Positions 18,047 to 27,491 of a stretch of 63,484 bases of DNA are shown here, one piece after another (position 1 is the stretch's first letter; every line of letters begins with the position of its first letter). The stretch covers positions 1-63,484 of the forward strand of contig NZ_JACSWA010000581.1 of NCBI RefSeq assembly GCF_016888125.1, read 5' to 3'. The notes under the pieces were generated by a model that had not been told where the DNA came from, did not search any database, and saw only the letters and a program-made list of their open reading frames with translations. The DNA is from Spirulina sp. CCY15215. GTDB taxonomy: Bacteria; Cyanobacteriota; Cyanobacteriia; Cyanobacteriales; Spirulinaceae. Both the position numbers and the translations under genes were made by a program.

Positions 18047-18577
18047 ATGAAAATTCTCGATTCCAAAGGGCGCTTATTTGGCAAACTTAGCATTCTCGAT
18101 TTGGGTGCGGCTTTAGTTATTCTTTTAGTCATTATCGGTATCTTTTTTGTCCCTGGAACATCGGGTTCTTTAGCACAGGTTACTTCAACAAAGCCTATCG
18201 AAGTGGATGTAGTTGTGCGGGGATTAAGTGTTAAAAACGCCGGCGAACTTGTGCAAGAAATGCAAACAAAGGGACAAACAAATCTCGTGATTCGCAATCA
18301 ACCCAGTGGTTCAGTAGAAATTAAAAGTATTGAATTGCTGGAAAGACAAATTATTGTTACTCAACCGGATGGATCAGTGAAAACGATCGCCGATCCCCGT
18401 ACTGCTGCGGATACTTTCAGCACTGATATGCTGATTGTTTTGGCAGGGAAAGCACAAATTACTGATAATGGGGCTGTTTTGGGTAAAAATCAAATTAAAA
18501 TCGGCACGGCGATCGAGCTTGATGGGCAAAGTTACAATTTTAACGGTAGCGTGATTGGAGTTCGCGTCGTCGAGTAG
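18047..18577 (+). CDS. DUF4330 membrane-anchored protein
   Basis: A 176-residue protein starting MKILDSKGRLFGKLSILDLG, the DUF4330 hallmark, followed by one transmembrane span (AALVILLVIIGIFFVP) and a beta-rich extracytoplasmic domain. DUF4330 proteins are widespread in cyanobacteria and unassigned. A rho-independent terminator follows at once (18588-18606), so the gene ends its transcript. It lies 164 bp after the tRNA and may share transcription or have its own promoter. Confidence 0.85.
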   Translation: MKILDSKGRLFGKLSILDLGAALVILLVIIGIFFVPGTSGSLAQVTSTKPIEVDVVVRGLSVKNAGELVQEMQTKGQTNLVIRNQPSGSVEIKSIELLERQIIVTQPDGSVKTIADPRTAADTFSTDMLIVLAGKAQITDNGAVLGKNQIKIGTAIELDGQSYNFNGSVIGVRVVE

Positions 18578-18587
18578 CCTATAACAA

Positions 18588-18606
18588 AGGGAGCAAAATG
18601 CTCCCT
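18588..18606 (+). terminator. Rho-independent terminator after DUF4330 gene
   Basis: An 8-bp stem AGGGAGCA/TGCTCCCT with loop AAA lies 10 bp after the stop. A T-rich run (CTCTTGATGTTTTT) follows. The neighbouring gene is convergent, so the hairpin may serve both strands. Confidence 0.8.
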
Positions 18607-18650
18607 CTCTTGATGTTTTTGGAAAACAGAGTAAACTATTTTCTAGGTTT

Positions 18651-19877
18651 CTAGCGATCGGGAATTGACCCAAATGTTATTCCTCCGAATGTTGTACTGT
18701 CTAATGTTAAATTATCTAACTGTTCTTGGGTAACACCAGTAACATTATTAACTCGGATTTGAAAAGTTTCTCCATTTGCACCAACAAACTGTATAACGCC
18801 ATCATTCCCAGTCAAACCAGCCCGGATTGTTGCGGGTTGACCATTCAGTGTAATCCTTCCAGCAGTTCCCGCATTCAACTGCGCTAAACCTGTTAAAGGA
18901 TCGCCACTAATAGAAGCACCTTGTCCAGTGAAGTTATTAACAGTAATACCGATTGTTGTTCCAGCAATAGAAATTGTCGCTGAATTGAAACTTGTACGAT
19001 TTACAGAAATATCTGCTATCGTACCGTTATTTCCTGTTAGTCTTATACTTCCTCCACTACCCAAAAAATTAACAAAACTACCATCATCGATCGCGGTTTG
19101 CAATCCAGGAGCAATATTGAGACTGAATGTTCCTTCTAATGTTTCTGTTCCACCAACACCAGAAGCTCGATTCAGGGCAATAAAGTTTAAAATTTGCCCT
19201 TCCAATGCTTGAATACGAACGGCTGATGAACCTCTCCCACTAAAAGGATCGGCAACACCATTAAGAGCATCTGCTAAAAAGTATCGCTTAAATCCTTCCT
19301 CTTCTACTTCCCCTCTACTGTTATCCTCTGAATCAGTATTCTCTGAATCAGTATTCTCTGAATCAGTATTCTCTGAATCAGTATTCTCTGAATCAGTATT
19401 CTCTGAATCGGTATTTTCTGAATCAGTATTTTCTGAATCGGTATTCTCTGAATCGGTATTCTCTGAATCAGTATTTTCTGAATCAGTATTTTCTGAATCA
19501 GTATCCTCTGAATCAGTATTTTCTGAATCAGTATCCTCTGAATCGGTATTCTCTGAATCAGTATCTCCCACTGGTTGAGGATTTGGAGTAGGTGTTTCCG
19601 AGTCTGTTGGGCGATCGGGAGAATCTTGTTCTGTTGGAGTTTCTGTCTCTGGTGGTGATTGTTGAGGAGGTTGTTCTATACGTTGGTATTGTTCTCTAAG
19701 TTCTATACTATCTTCCCCAAAGAAAATAATCTGAGCGATTTCCAGAGTGATTTCAGAGAGGCTAGATTGGATTTCTTGAGAAGAAACAGTTTTAACAAAA
19801 AGTAAACTAAAACCCCACAAAGAAAGATTTGCTAATAAAAAACTCCACAAAAACCGAGATTTTTTTGATCTTTTCAT
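18651..19877 (-). CDS. Exported protein with Asp/Ser pentapeptide-repeat stalk
   Basis: A 408-residue protein. The N-terminus (MKRSKKSRFLWSFLLANLSL, then WGFSLLFVKTVSS) is a signal peptide. A Pro/Glu-rich segment leads into about 16 copies of an acidic pentapeptide ENTDS or EDTDS (19318-19565). A C-terminal domain of about 200 residues is rich in Gly, Asn, Thr and short beta motifs (GSGGSIRLTGNNGTIADIS, GTTIGITVNNFTGQGASIS), resembling beta-helical surface proteins or the filamentous haemagglutinin type. The repeats resemble stalks of Gram-positive SD-repeat adhesins by convergence. No cell-wall anchor is present. It starts the exported-protein block and lies just downstream of the porin gene on the same strand. 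Confidence 0.6.
   Translation of the reverse strand: MKRSKKSRFLWSFLLANLSLWGFSLLFVKTVSSQEIQSSLSEITLEIAQIIFFGEDSIELREQYQRIEQPPQQSPPETETPTEQDSPDRPTDSETPTPNPQPVGDTDSENTDSEDTDSENTDSEDTDSENTDSENTDSENTDSENTDSENTDSENTDSENTDSENTDSENTDSENTDSENTDSEDNSRGEVEEEGFKRYFLADALNGVADPFSGRGSSAVRIQALEGQILNFIALNRASGVGGTETLEGTFSLNIAPGLQTAIDDGSFVNFLGSGGSIRLTGNNGTIADISVNRTSFNSATISIAGTTIGITVNNFTGQGASISGDPLTGLAQLNAGTAGRITLNGQPATIRAGLTGNDGVIQFVGANGETFQIRVNNVTGVTQEQLDNLTLDSTTFGGITFGSIPDR
19318..19565 (-). repeat. 15-bp coding tandem repeat (ENTDS units)
   Basis: About 16 units of a 15-bp sequence (plus strand GAATCAGTATTCTCT with A/G and C/T variants) encode the pentapeptide E-N/D-T-D-S in frame. Variants are mostly silent or N/D exchanges, so copy number probably changes by slippage while reading frame is kept. 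Confidence 0.95.
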
Positions 19878-19918
19878 GATTTTTTCCTCGCTAAATTTTG
19901 ATTGATAGTTTTAAAATC

Positions 19919-21889
19919 TTAAAATCTTAAAGTTGTCCGGATTGTGCCAACAAAGATCGTATTGTTATCCGATATATTTCCCGGATTGGTGACAATAAAA
20001 AATCCAGGAGTGATGGAAATATTATCATTCACCCTAAAATTATAGAACATCTCGAAATGGAGAGACGATCCCGGATCTTCAGGAACCGGACCTGTTCCGA
20101 GAAACAGTTTAGGAGGCTGACCTGCTAGAAAAGCGAGTAAATCACCTTCTCGACCGAAAGGATCGGCAATTCCTACAGAAAATAAATAGGTTTTGGTCAA
20201 AGCTGCAGCCGTTTCATCTAAACCAATTCCTCTGCTGTAAATCAGTCCTCCCCAGGCCCCTAATGTCACCTTTGGAGAAACCCGCCATTGTACGCTGCCA
20301 TTGATAGCATGAATTTGGACAGGTGTTGCGGAAAAAAACTGTCCAGATGTATCAGCATTAAAACTCCCCGTAAAAGTGTCTAATCGACCATCTCGAGAGT
20401 ATCCATTGACATAAGTAATCCCCGTAATTACATCCGATGTTGGTTGAGCTAATAACTGTACCCCAAAAACGCCATGATCGGCACCTAACCAGCCCTCTGT
20501 ATTGCCTCCTCGCACCCCATAGGCAGCTTGCAACCGAATTTTGTTGCTCATTAACCAATCAATACCAATTCCCGCTTCAGGAGAGCCAATTTTAAAAACG
20601 GGACTGGCTTCTGCAAATCGAGAAATTGCACCTCGTCCCGAATCAAAATAGGCAGAATTGGCTGTTAAAACGTCACTGAGTTTAAAACCAATGGGTTTGA
20701 CCGTTAAAACAAGTCGATCGCCAAAAATGGCTGTTCTGTATTCAATGGAGTCGAGAACAATTTCGTTATTCGTCCCGTTTTGAAACGAAAGTAAAGCCGT
20801 TCTAGTATTGAGAGAATTTGGACCTGCAAAAGCAATATCATTATAATTTCCAGCAGAGAAACTCAGACGAAAGCGATCGCGACCAGTAAAAGTCGAAACA
20901 ATCCCTATCTTGGAGCTATAACCGAATATGGGTTCGGCTACTCCCGTTCCAGGTGGATCTCCTCCTGCACCCACTGCTAAAGCCAGAATCGCTTCTCCTC
21001 CAAAAATCACAGTGGTAGAAAATTGATTATCTTCTAAAAAGTGAAGACGGGATTCAAGATTATCGAGACGAGTTGAAATAATTGCGATCTCTTGCTCAAA
21101 TTCTTGTTGCAATCGTTGCAGAATTTCAAATTCTTCTTGAGTCACTGCATCACTAAGAGTTTCTCCAAAGAGGAGTTCCATTTGTTGTAAGCAAGCATTT
21201 AAACCCGCAGCAAATTCATAGCGGTTGAGTACGCGATCGCCGCGAAAAGTTCCGTCAGGATACCCTGCAACGCAATTATAGCGATCAATGAGGGATTGGA
21301 GGGCAGAAAATGCCCAATCTGTCGGATAAATATCCCGTAATTGGTCAACGCGAGTCCCATCAATTGCCAAATATTCGGTGGCTGCAATTGTATTATTCCA
21401 TTCGGGAGAAACTGGTGGGGATAAAATTTCAGGAACCATCGGTCTTTCTGTTTGCAATTCAATCGCGCTATTTCCACTGCCTGAATTTTTGATAAAATCT
21501 TCTAAAGAGATAGATTCTGTTATGGGGCGATCGAGTTCTTCTAAAGAGATAGATTCTGTTATGGGGCGATCGAGTTCTTCTAAAAATTCTTGATTTTTAC
21601 TATCTTTGCTAACACTGAAGGGTTGCGATAAATTTCTTGATTTTAAGCTCTCTTCATTATCCTCAACCATCAACTCAGACCATTCCGGAAAAACTAAGGG
21701 AATAGGGAGAGTAGTGGACGGCAAAAAAACCATTGATGAGAGATTAGATTCTTCTACAAAACTGAGATTGGAAGCAATACTTGATTGAATAATCTGCTTT
21801 TGTATTGGCTTTGCTTGCACTGGAGTCTCAGCCAGAACACAAGCTGAGAAGAATAGCAATAGAGGTTTAATTTTGAATTTCATTTTCAC
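19919..21889 (-). CDS. SLH-domain OprB-type outer membrane porin
   Basis: A 656-residue protein with a signal peptide (FKIKPLLLFFSACVLAETPVQA), a linker of about 140 residues, one SLH domain (VDQLRDIYPTDWAFSALQSL, then AGYPDGTFRGDRVLNRYEFA), a coiled coil (LQQEFEQEIAIISTRLDNLE), and a C-terminal OprB-like beta-barrel ending in IRTTLRF with a terminal Phe. This is the layout of cyanobacterial SomA/B or iron-uptake porins, which anchor to cell-wall polysaccharide through SLH. The linker carries an exact duplication of 13 residues (21498-21575). The protein forms an outer-membrane channel; its substrate cannot be told from sequence. Confidence 0.9.
   Translation of the reverse strand: MKMKFKIKPLLLFFSACVLAETPVQAKPIQKQIIQSSIASNLSFVEESNLSSMVFLPSTTLPIPLVFPEWSELMVEDNEESLKSRNLSQPFSVSKDSKNQEFLEELDRPITESISLEELDRPITESISLEDFIKNSGSGNSAIELQTERPMVPEILSPPVSPEWNNTIAATEYLAIDGTRVDQLRDIYPTDWAFSALQSLIDRYNCVAGYPDGTFRGDRVLNRYEFAAGLNACLQQMELLFGETLSDAVTQEEFEILQRLQQEFEQEIAIISTRLDNLESRLHFLEDNQFSTTVIFGGEAILALAVGAGGDPPGTGVAEPIFGYSSKIGIVSTFTGRDRFRLSFSAGNYNDIAFAGPNSLNTRTALLSFQNGTNNEIVLDSIEYRTAIFGDRLVLTVKPIGFKLSDVLTANSAYFDSGRGAISRFAEASPVFKIGSPEAGIGIDWLMSNKIRLQAAYGVRGGNTEGWLGADHGVFGVQLLAQPTSDVITGITYVNGYSRDGRLDTFTGSFNADTSGQFFSATPVQIHAINGSVQWRVSPKVTLGAWGGLIYSRGIGLDETAAALTKTYLFSVGIADPFGREGDLLAFLAGQPPKLFLGTGPVPEDPGSSLHFEMFYNFRVNDNISITPGFFIVTNPGNISDNNTIFVGTIRTTLRF
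21498..21575 (-). repeat. Exact 39-bp tandem duplication within the porin gene
   Basis: Two identical 39-bp units encode LEELDRPITESIS twice in the periplasmic linker, and a third partial unit (TCTTCTAAA) follows. Perfect identity points to a recent slippage event. Frame is preserved. Confidence 0.95.
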
Positions 21890-21941
21890 TCACACCTGAA
21901 TCAAAAAAGAATCACAATAGAAATATCAATTATTGCTCTTT

Positions 21942-23147
21942 TTAATCGCAATAATATTGACCGAGTAATAACCATTGACATCCCGATGTCGGACGATCTC
22001 GAAGCCGAGTTTCGAGATCGGTGAAGGAGTCATAAATATTATCGATCGCATCATTTTCATCATCATATATTCCTTGGGAAGTAAACTTTTCTTTGGGAAT
22101 TGGTGTTAAAGCAGATTGAATCATTTCTAAACTCAAACTTTGTCGATTAAAGGGAATATTCATTCCTATGCGATCGGCTAAACTCTGAAAAAAGCTAAAA
22201 CTTTGAGCGCTACTATAATTTTGATGTAACATATCAGGACTGTCAGTTGCAGAAAGGTTAGAAAGATGGGAATTTGTTGGGGCAACAGTCGAACAATCGC
22301 GATTAGATTTTTGTCCTGAACCTCGTCCGTGAACCCCAATTACGCGACCATTTTGATCGAAGACAGGACCACCACTCATTCCGGGACGAGTTTGGTCTAA
22401 ATAAAAAATGCTATAGCCATTTTGACTAATTTGAGGATTGATTTTAGAGGCAAGAGAAGCCCATGCTAAACGACGCACCCTTCTTTCCGCACGAGTCCAA
22501 CATAATTGCGAAATTGGGTCTTTCTCTTTTTCTGGATCTGGCCAACCCGATACATAAACTGTTTCTCCAACTTCAATTTCTTCAGTATTTCCCATTGTTG
22601 CAATGGGATAATCATTTGTGCTTTCAAAGCTCACAATTGCCAAATCTATGCCATCAATCGGATTATTATTTTGACTTGCGAGTTTACTTGAGTAACAGCC
22701 AAATCGCATGATTGTTTGCTGAGTTGAAGGAGATTTGTTTAAGGGACAGTTTCGACGATCGTTAATTTGTTGAACGAGATGAATCTTGCGATCGCTAGTA
22801 CGAATCCCATAAGCAATATTCGCTTCCAAATCTCGTTGTTTAAAGTTATGAGTGACCGTCAAAACATAGTAAGTATTGCCGTTTTTTGCAATGAGAACTC
22901 CCGATCCCGGATTCCAAACTCCTCGACGATTTTTTAGGCTATCATCTGGACGATTGGGATTATTGCGATTTTCTTCGAGATCGTCGAGTAACTCCTGAGT
23001 TAAACTAGGGGCAATTAATACCGTTGTCTGCTTGGCAATAGAATTGATTTCCTCTAAAGAAACGTTAGCTTGGACGGGTAAAACGGGTAAAAATCCAAGA
23101 CAAATTCCAGCAAAAACTTGTAATGCAATAGGCTTAGTAAACAACAT
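21942..23147 (-). CDS. Exported trypsin-like serine protease
   Basis: I start it at the ATG 23147, because the next residues (MLFTKPIALQVFAGICLGF) form a good signal peptide and the longer frame to 23228 would run into the upstream gene. The product is 401 residues. The S1 chymotrypsin-fold triad is visible: His in VTVTHNF, Asp in DGIDLAIVSF, and Ser in GMSGGPVF. The C-terminal 100 residues hold a short helical tail with a Cys-rich end (CQWLLLGQYYCD). It is one of two adjacent proteases in the exported block and is probably periplasmic. The substrate is unknown. Confidence 0.85.
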   Translation of the reverse strand: MLFTKPIALQVFAGICLGFLPVLPVQANVSLEEINSIAKQTTVLIAPSLTQELLDDLEENRNNPNRPDDSLKNRRGVWNPGSGVLIAKNGNTYYVLTVTHNFKQRDLEANIAYGIRTSDRKIHLVQQINDRRNCPLNKSPSTQQTIMRFGCYSSKLASQNNNPIDGIDLAIVSFESTNDYPIATMGNTEEIEVGETVYVSGWPDPEKEKDPISQLCWTRAERRVRRLAWASLASKINPQISQNGYSIFYLDQTRPGMSGGPVFDQNGRVIGVHGRGSGQKSNRDCSTVAPTNSHLSNLSATDSPDMLHQNYSSAQSFSFFQSLADRIGMNIPFNRQSLSLEMIQSALTPIPKEKFTSQGIYDDENDAIDNIYDSFTDLETRLRDRPTSGCQWLLLGQYYCD

Positions 23148-23199
23148 ATTCCGATCTAGAATTACAGGAGAAATAGAACAAATTCTCAAACAAATTTTA

Positions 23200-24258
23200 C
23201 TACCACGATCGCGTTTGATGTGGCTCAAATAAAGATGGCTGAGAGGGTAAGCTCAATCTAGGAATATTGAACTCGGTTGGTGCTGGATTTGTTGTGATTC
23301 CTGTTAAACGCATTACGGTTTGAATAGGAATCGCCCAACTCGAACTTCTTAACTGCGATCGCGTGACTCCAGTTGGAAAAGAACCATCTTTAAAAACGTA
23401 GGGATTTCCCCAAAGCGGATATTTGCTGCGACCATTAATACCAATTAGTTGACCTTGACTATCCAGAAGTGGACCACCACTCATTCCCTGATAAACATTA
23501 TTGGTATAACCCAGTTGATAGCCACCTAACAAAGCTCGATCCATTAATAGAGTAATGTGTCCTGTGGTAATGGTAAAGTCTTGAGAGTTTGGTGAATTAG
23601 TCTCTAGGGGAAATCCTGATGCAAAAACAGATTCTCCAATATTTAGATTGGTTGTATTTCGTGTTAATGCAATCTGATAATTGCGGGAACTTTGGAATTG
23701 TAATTCACCTAAATCGTCTCCATTGCTACCAGGGATATTCCCCACCGTAGCAAAATGTATTTGACCATCAGAGGTTTGGATTTGGTAATTTTGACGATTT
23801 CCAGCTTCTAGAACATGATCGTTTGTAATAACAGTATAGAGATTCCCTTGTTTCTTAATGAGAACTCCCGAACCCCATACTCTTCCTGCTAAAACCTTAA
23901 CCGTAATATCTCGAGCAATTGATTGAATCTTTGCTTCTACAATACGGTTTTCTGTTTGGTTTTCTGTAGGACTAAAAACGTTAGCAGGGGAAACGGAATA
24001 CTGAGGAACTGCAAAAGATTCATTTTCACCAGAGTTAGGAGGGTTGAAAAATTCTGACCCTCCTAGTTGAAGAGAAGACGATTCTCGTTTGATTCCAGAT
24101 GGATTAAAAGTGGGTCGCTGAAATTCTCGTTCTGGAGAAAAATCAGGCTCTAAGTACGTTTCTGGAAGAGAATAAGCGGGTTGATTGAAATTACTAACTT
24201 GCAAACCCAATAACAATAGCCCACTGCAATAACCTATTGTTGGCAAAAGTTTATACAT
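23200..24258 (-). CDS. Exported trypsin-like serine protease
   Basis: A 352-residue protein with an N-terminal hydrophobic segment (LLPTIGYCSGLLLLGLQVS), a low-complexity Pro/Asn/Ser linker to about residue 105, and an S1 protease domain. The triad is His in VITNDHVLE, Asp in GDDLGELQF, and Ser in GMSGGPLLD. The protease domain resembles the one encoded 52 bp downstream, so the pair probably arose by duplication, but the linkers and tails are unrelated. The COP23 gene lies upstream on the same strand, separated by a terminator. Confidence 0.85.
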   Translation of the reverse strand: MYKLLPTIGYCSGLLLLGLQVSNFNQPAYSLPETYLEPDFSPEREFQRPTFNPSGIKRESSSLQLGGSEFFNPPNSGENESFAVPQYSVSPANVFSPTENQTENRIVEAKIQSIARDITVKVLAGRVWGSGVLIKKQGNLYTVITNDHVLEAGNRQNYQIQTSDGQIHFATVGNIPGSNGDDLGELQFQSSRNYQIALTRNTTNLNIGESVFASGFPLETNSPNSQDFTITTGHITLLMDRALLGGYQLGYTNNVYQGMSGGPLLDSQGQLIGINGRSKYPLWGNPYVFKDGSFPTGVTRSQLRSSSWAIPIQTVMRLTGITTNPAPTEFNIPRLSLPSQPSLFEPHQTRSW

Positions 24259-24320
24259 AGTTTACACATTATGTGAAATTCAATTGAAGCTAAAAGGACA
24301 ATAAGGAAAAAACAGGGAGA

Positions 24321-24351
24321 CTCGAGTTTCTTTTAAGGAAAGAAACTCGAG
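24321..24351 (-). terminator. Terminator downstream of the COP23 gene
   Basis: A perfect 13-bp stem (CTCGAGTTTCTTT/AAAGAAACTCGAG) with a 5-nt loop lies 26 bp beyond the COP23 stop. On the minus strand a run of six T follows a few bases after the stem. It separates COP23 from the protease gene. Confidence 0.75.
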
Positions 24352-24376
24352 GATATCATGCACCAAACACATTTAA

Positions 24377-24997
24377 CTATCGCCAACCCCCAGAACCTCC
24401 GGATTGATTTGCGGGTTGTTCTGTTGTGTTAGAAGTTGGTGAGGAAGATGGTGAGTCACTCGCTGAGTTGACTGCTTCAGGTTGGACAGAACTCAGAAAT
24501 TGGTTAAAGTCGATATAAGGACCGAGATCGTCTTCACTTTCATAGAGAACATCACTTGCTCCCGTAGAGATATTAAAGAGACGTTGAATTGTACTTGTCG
24601 CATTAGAGCCAGGTTTGAGGGTAAATAATACCGTATCTCCAGCACAGGGACGACCATGAGCGCTGGCAACACAAACCACCGCTTGACCGTTAATATAACC
24701 TGTTGTGATGTAGTCTAATCGACCGCTATTGTAAAAGTTCTGAAATCTTGCTGATACTTCTTGACAGCGCCTCATGGGAGTATAGCCTGAACCGCTAAAG
24801 TAATCGGAGTACCAACGAACAACGGGTTTGTGTGAATTGTCGGGGAAAACGGCGTAAGTTGTCGGTAATCCTGTATTCACATTAACTTTGCACTGGAAGT
24901 TCACGTCAGCAGCGTGGCTGGGAGCTTGAGCAATACTCACTGCTCCTAGAGTCATCACTCCTGCTGTGAGAAGATGCGCGACAGTTTTGAGTTTCAT
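24377..24997 (-). CDS. COP23-domain exported protein
   Basis: I choose the start at 24997, where MKLKTVAHLLTAGVMTLGAV begins a typical signal peptide cleaved near AQAPSHA. The 206-residue product carries the COP23 pattern: NFQCKVNVNTGLPTTYAVF, RWYSDYFSGSGYTPMRRCQE, VSARFQNFYNSGRLDYITTG, VVCVASAHGRPCAGDTVLFT. The four cysteines are probably paired. COP23 was described as a circadian oscillating polypeptide in a unicellular nitrogen-fixing cyanobacterium; its role is unknown. The tail is Ser/Pro/Asn-rich and ends in a Gly-rich string. In cyanobacteria this family commonly sits near exported trypsin-like proteases, as here. Confidence 0.88.
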   Translation of the reverse strand: MKLKTVAHLLTAGVMTLGAVSIAQAPSHAADVNFQCKVNVNTGLPTTYAVFPDNSHKPVVRWYSDYFSGSGYTPMRRCQEVSARFQNFYNSGRLDYITTGYINGQAVVCVASAHGRPCAGDTVLFTLKPGSNATSTIQRLFNISTGASDVLYESEDDLGPYIDFNQFLSSVQPEAVNSASDSPSSSPTSNTTEQPANQSGGSGGWR

Positions 24998-25323
24998 AAG
25001 AAGGTAATCACAAATTTGATTCACTACGTTGCCATCATAATACACATTTTATAGATATGCAATAAATTTTTTCTCTTTTACAAGATCTTTTTTTACGGAA
25101 AAAGAGCAAAAAATTGTTGGGAAAATCGATCTCAAATGATCCTAACATTCAAATTCATAATTATCTTGTTTATGTAAGGGCGATCGCGAACTTGCGATCG
25201 CATCACTATAGTTCAGGAATCATAAAAGATGAGGCGATCGCGATCGAGCAACAATCATGCCTGCCCTTTTTGAATGCGATCGCGGTATAATTTGTCTATC
25301 TATAGTTTACTCAAAAACAATCT

Positions 25324-25614
25324 ATGCAAGCCTTAAAACTCAAAGGAAAAATTGATGAGTCTGGTCATTTAATTATTTCCGAACCTATTAATTTAACTCC
25401 CGGTGAAGTCGAAATCATTATTTTGAAATCTGCAACACGAGAGACAACAACCCTCCCAGTTCCTGAAGCTGAGGAAATATTATTTAAAACAGCTTTAAGT
25501 TCTCTAGGCAAACAACTCGAAGAGATGGCCAGCGATCCACAAATCCAAAAAGAAATCAAGGAGATCGGGTGCGAATTTGCAATTGCTGAGATGGACGGAC
25601 TAACAGATATATGA
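25324..25614 (+). CDS. Antitoxin of a MazF-type pair
   Basis: A 96-residue protein whose first 40 residues (MQALKLKGKIDESGHLIISE, then PINLTPGEVEIIIL) form an AbrB-like strand region. The rest is acidic and helical, the part that would bind the toxin. It overlaps the downstream toxin gene by 4 bp (ATGA), the classical translational coupling of toxin-antitoxin pairs. A TATAAT occurs about 36 bp upstream. Autorepression is expected by family but no operator was identified. Confidence 0.75.
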   Translation: MQALKLKGKIDESGHLIISEPINLTPGEVEIIILKSATRETTTLPVPEAEEILFKTALSSLGKQLEEMASDPQIQKEIKEIGCEFAIAEMDGLTDI

Positions 25615-25958
25615 CTATTCAAAGAGGAGAAATTTATTTTGTCAACTTAAACCCCATACAAGGAAAAGAACAGGCCGGAACAAGACCTGTTTTAATTCTT
25701 TCTGTCGATGATATCAATAGATTACCTCTAGTAGTAACTTGTGTTGTCGGGACAAAAGCTGCGAATATTAACCGTGATTTTCCCACCAATGTCAGAATTT
25801 CCTCAGAAGAAAGCGGATTACCTTTAGAAACAGTTTTTCTCTGTTTTCAGATTCGTTCCCTCGATCGCGATCGCTTTCCCGAACAGCCAGCAGGTCGCTT
25901 ATCCCATGAGAAAATGTTGGTAGTTGAGGAGACTGTTCGCTATTGTTTAGGGTTGTAA
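25611..25958 (+). CDS. MazF/PemK-family toxin
   Basis: A 115-residue protein with the MazF fold motifs: MTIQRGEIYFVNLNPIQGKE (first strands), QAGTRPVLILS (the GxxRPxLIL motif that includes the catalytic Arg), a VTCVVGTK strand with its conserved Thr, and the C-terminal QIRSLDRDRF region. MazF proteins are ribosome-independent endoribonucleases. Everything needed for activity appears present. It is coupled to the preceding antitoxin gene. Confidence 0.9.
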   Translation: MTIQRGEIYFVNLNPIQGKEQAGTRPVLILSVDDINRLPLVVTCVVGTKAANINRDFPTNVRISSEESGLPLETVFLCFQIRSLDRDRFPEQPAGRLSHEKMLVVEETVRYCLGL

Positions 25959-26097
25959 CTCTTTGCTAGTTTAACTGTATTTTAGTAAAATATACTGCGA
26001 TCGCATTTAGGGTGTTAACTCTTTCTCTGACTCCTTGTATATTTGATAGCGATCGCAAATTACTGTTCCTATCTAAGGCGATCGCCAATCTCCATCA

Positions 26098-27450
26098 CTA
26101 ATTACTCAAATCTATATGTTTCTCAATGAAATTCGTGTACACTTCCCCCGCTAAAAAAGCAGGAGAATTTAATATTTTGGCATGAAAATCAATCGTTGTC
26201 GGAATTCCCGTAATTGCACATTCCTGTAAAGCGCGTTTCATGCGACGAATTGCCATATCTCGATTCGGTCCCCAAACAATTAACTTGCCGATTAAAGAAT
26301 CATAATAAGGGGGGATTTCATAATCTGTATAAACATGAGAATCAATCCGGACACCGGGACCACCAGGGGGTAAATACGCGCTAATTCGTCCTGGATGAGG
26401 GCGAAAATTATGCTTGGGATCTTCCGCATTAATACGACATTCGATCGCGTGTCCCCTGAGTTCAATATCGTCTTGTTTAACCTGCAATTTCTCCCCTTGA
26501 GCAATGCGAATCTGTTCCGTAATTAAATCTAATCCCGTAATCATTTCTGTAACCGGATGTTCTACTTGGATGCGGGTATTCATCTCCATAAAATAGAAAT
26601 TTCCCCCTCGATCCATCAAAAATTCTACCGTCCCCGCACCAACATAATCGATCGATTTTGCCGCATTAACCGCCGCATCTCCCATCTTTTTGCGTAACTT
26701 GGGCGTAAGTGCGGGACTTGGAGCCTCTTCCAAGAGTTTTTGGTGGCGGCGCTGAATCGAACAGTCTCGCTCTCCTAAGTGAACAACATTACCATGAGAA
26801 TCCGCCAGAATTTGAATTTCGATGTGACGAGGACAATCGAGAAACTTCTCCAAGTAAATCCCCCCATTGCCAAATGCTGCCTCTGCTTCCCCCTGGGCGG
26901 CTTGGAAGAGGCGCACTAGGTCTTTTTCATCCCGTACCAAGCGCATCCCTCGTCCCCCTCCCCCCGCCGTAGCTTTGAGAATGACGGGATAACCAATTTT
27001 ATTCGCCAAAGTGAGGGCTTCTTGTTCGTTGGACAATAAACCCTCACTCCCCGGTAAGGTGGGGACTTTTGCCGCTTTCATGGTTTTCTTGGCTGTGGAT
27101 TTGTCCCCCATGGCCATCATTGCTGCGGGAGTCGGTCCGATAAAAACAATTTTGTGATCCGCACAGATTTCCGCAAACCTGGCATTTTCCGCCAAGAAAC
27201 CATAACCAGGATGAATTGCTGTGGCATTGCGAGTCAATGCGGCGGAAATAATATTAGGAATATTAAGATAACTTTTATTACTGGGAGGAAGACCAATACA
27301 AACGCTTTCATCCGCCAATTGGACGTGAAGCGCATTGCGATCGATGGTTGAATGAACGGCAACGGTAGCAATCCCTAATTCTTTACAACTGCGGAGGATT
27401 CGCAAGGCAATTTCCCCTCGATTGGCAATCAGTATCTTTGAAAACTGCAT
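26098..27450 (-). CDS. accC: Biotin carboxylase, acetyl-CoA carboxylase subunit AccC
   Basis: A 450-residue biotin carboxylase. It starts [20 protein letters not shown], with the ATP-grasp glycine loop [30 protein letters not shown], the [20 protein letters not shown] motif, and [13 protein letters not shown], including the catalytic Glu and Arg. AccC carboxylates biotin on AccB in the first step of fatty-acid synthesis. accB is not adjacent. Length and all active-site motifs are normal. Confidence 0.97.
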   Translation of the reverse strand: MQFSKILIANRGEIALRILRSCKELGIATVAVHSTIDRNALHVQLADESVCIGLPPSNKSYLNIPNIISAALTRNATAIHPGYGFLAENARFAEICADHKIVFIGPTPAAMMAMGDKSTAKKTMKAAKVPTLPGSEGLLSNEQEALTLANKIGYPVILKATAGGGGRGMRLVRDEKDLVRLFQAAQGEAEAAFGNGGIYLEKFLDCPRHIEIQILADSHGNVVHLGERDCSIQRRHQKLLEEAPSPALTPKLRKKMGDAAVNAAKSIDYVGAGTVEFLMDRGGNFYFMEMNTRIQVEHPVTEMITGLDLITEQIRIAQGEKLQVKQDDIELRGHAIECRINAEDPKHNFRPHPGRISAYLPPGGPGVRIDSHVYTDYEIPPYYDSLIGKLIVWGPNRDMAIRRMKRALQECAITGIPTTIDFHAKILNSPAFLAGEVYTNFIEKHIDLSN

Positions 27451-27491
27451 TATGGGTAATAAATATCGGTAATGGGTAAATGGGTCGTAAT

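Noticed and set aside
18651-19877. Gram-positive-type SD-repeat adhesin
   Set aside because: No sortase motif or wall anchor and no ligand-binding domain; the similarity is low-complexity convergence.
23147-23228. Longer N-terminus of the downstream serine protease
   Set aside because: It would overlap the upstream protease gene, and the signal peptide starts at 23147.
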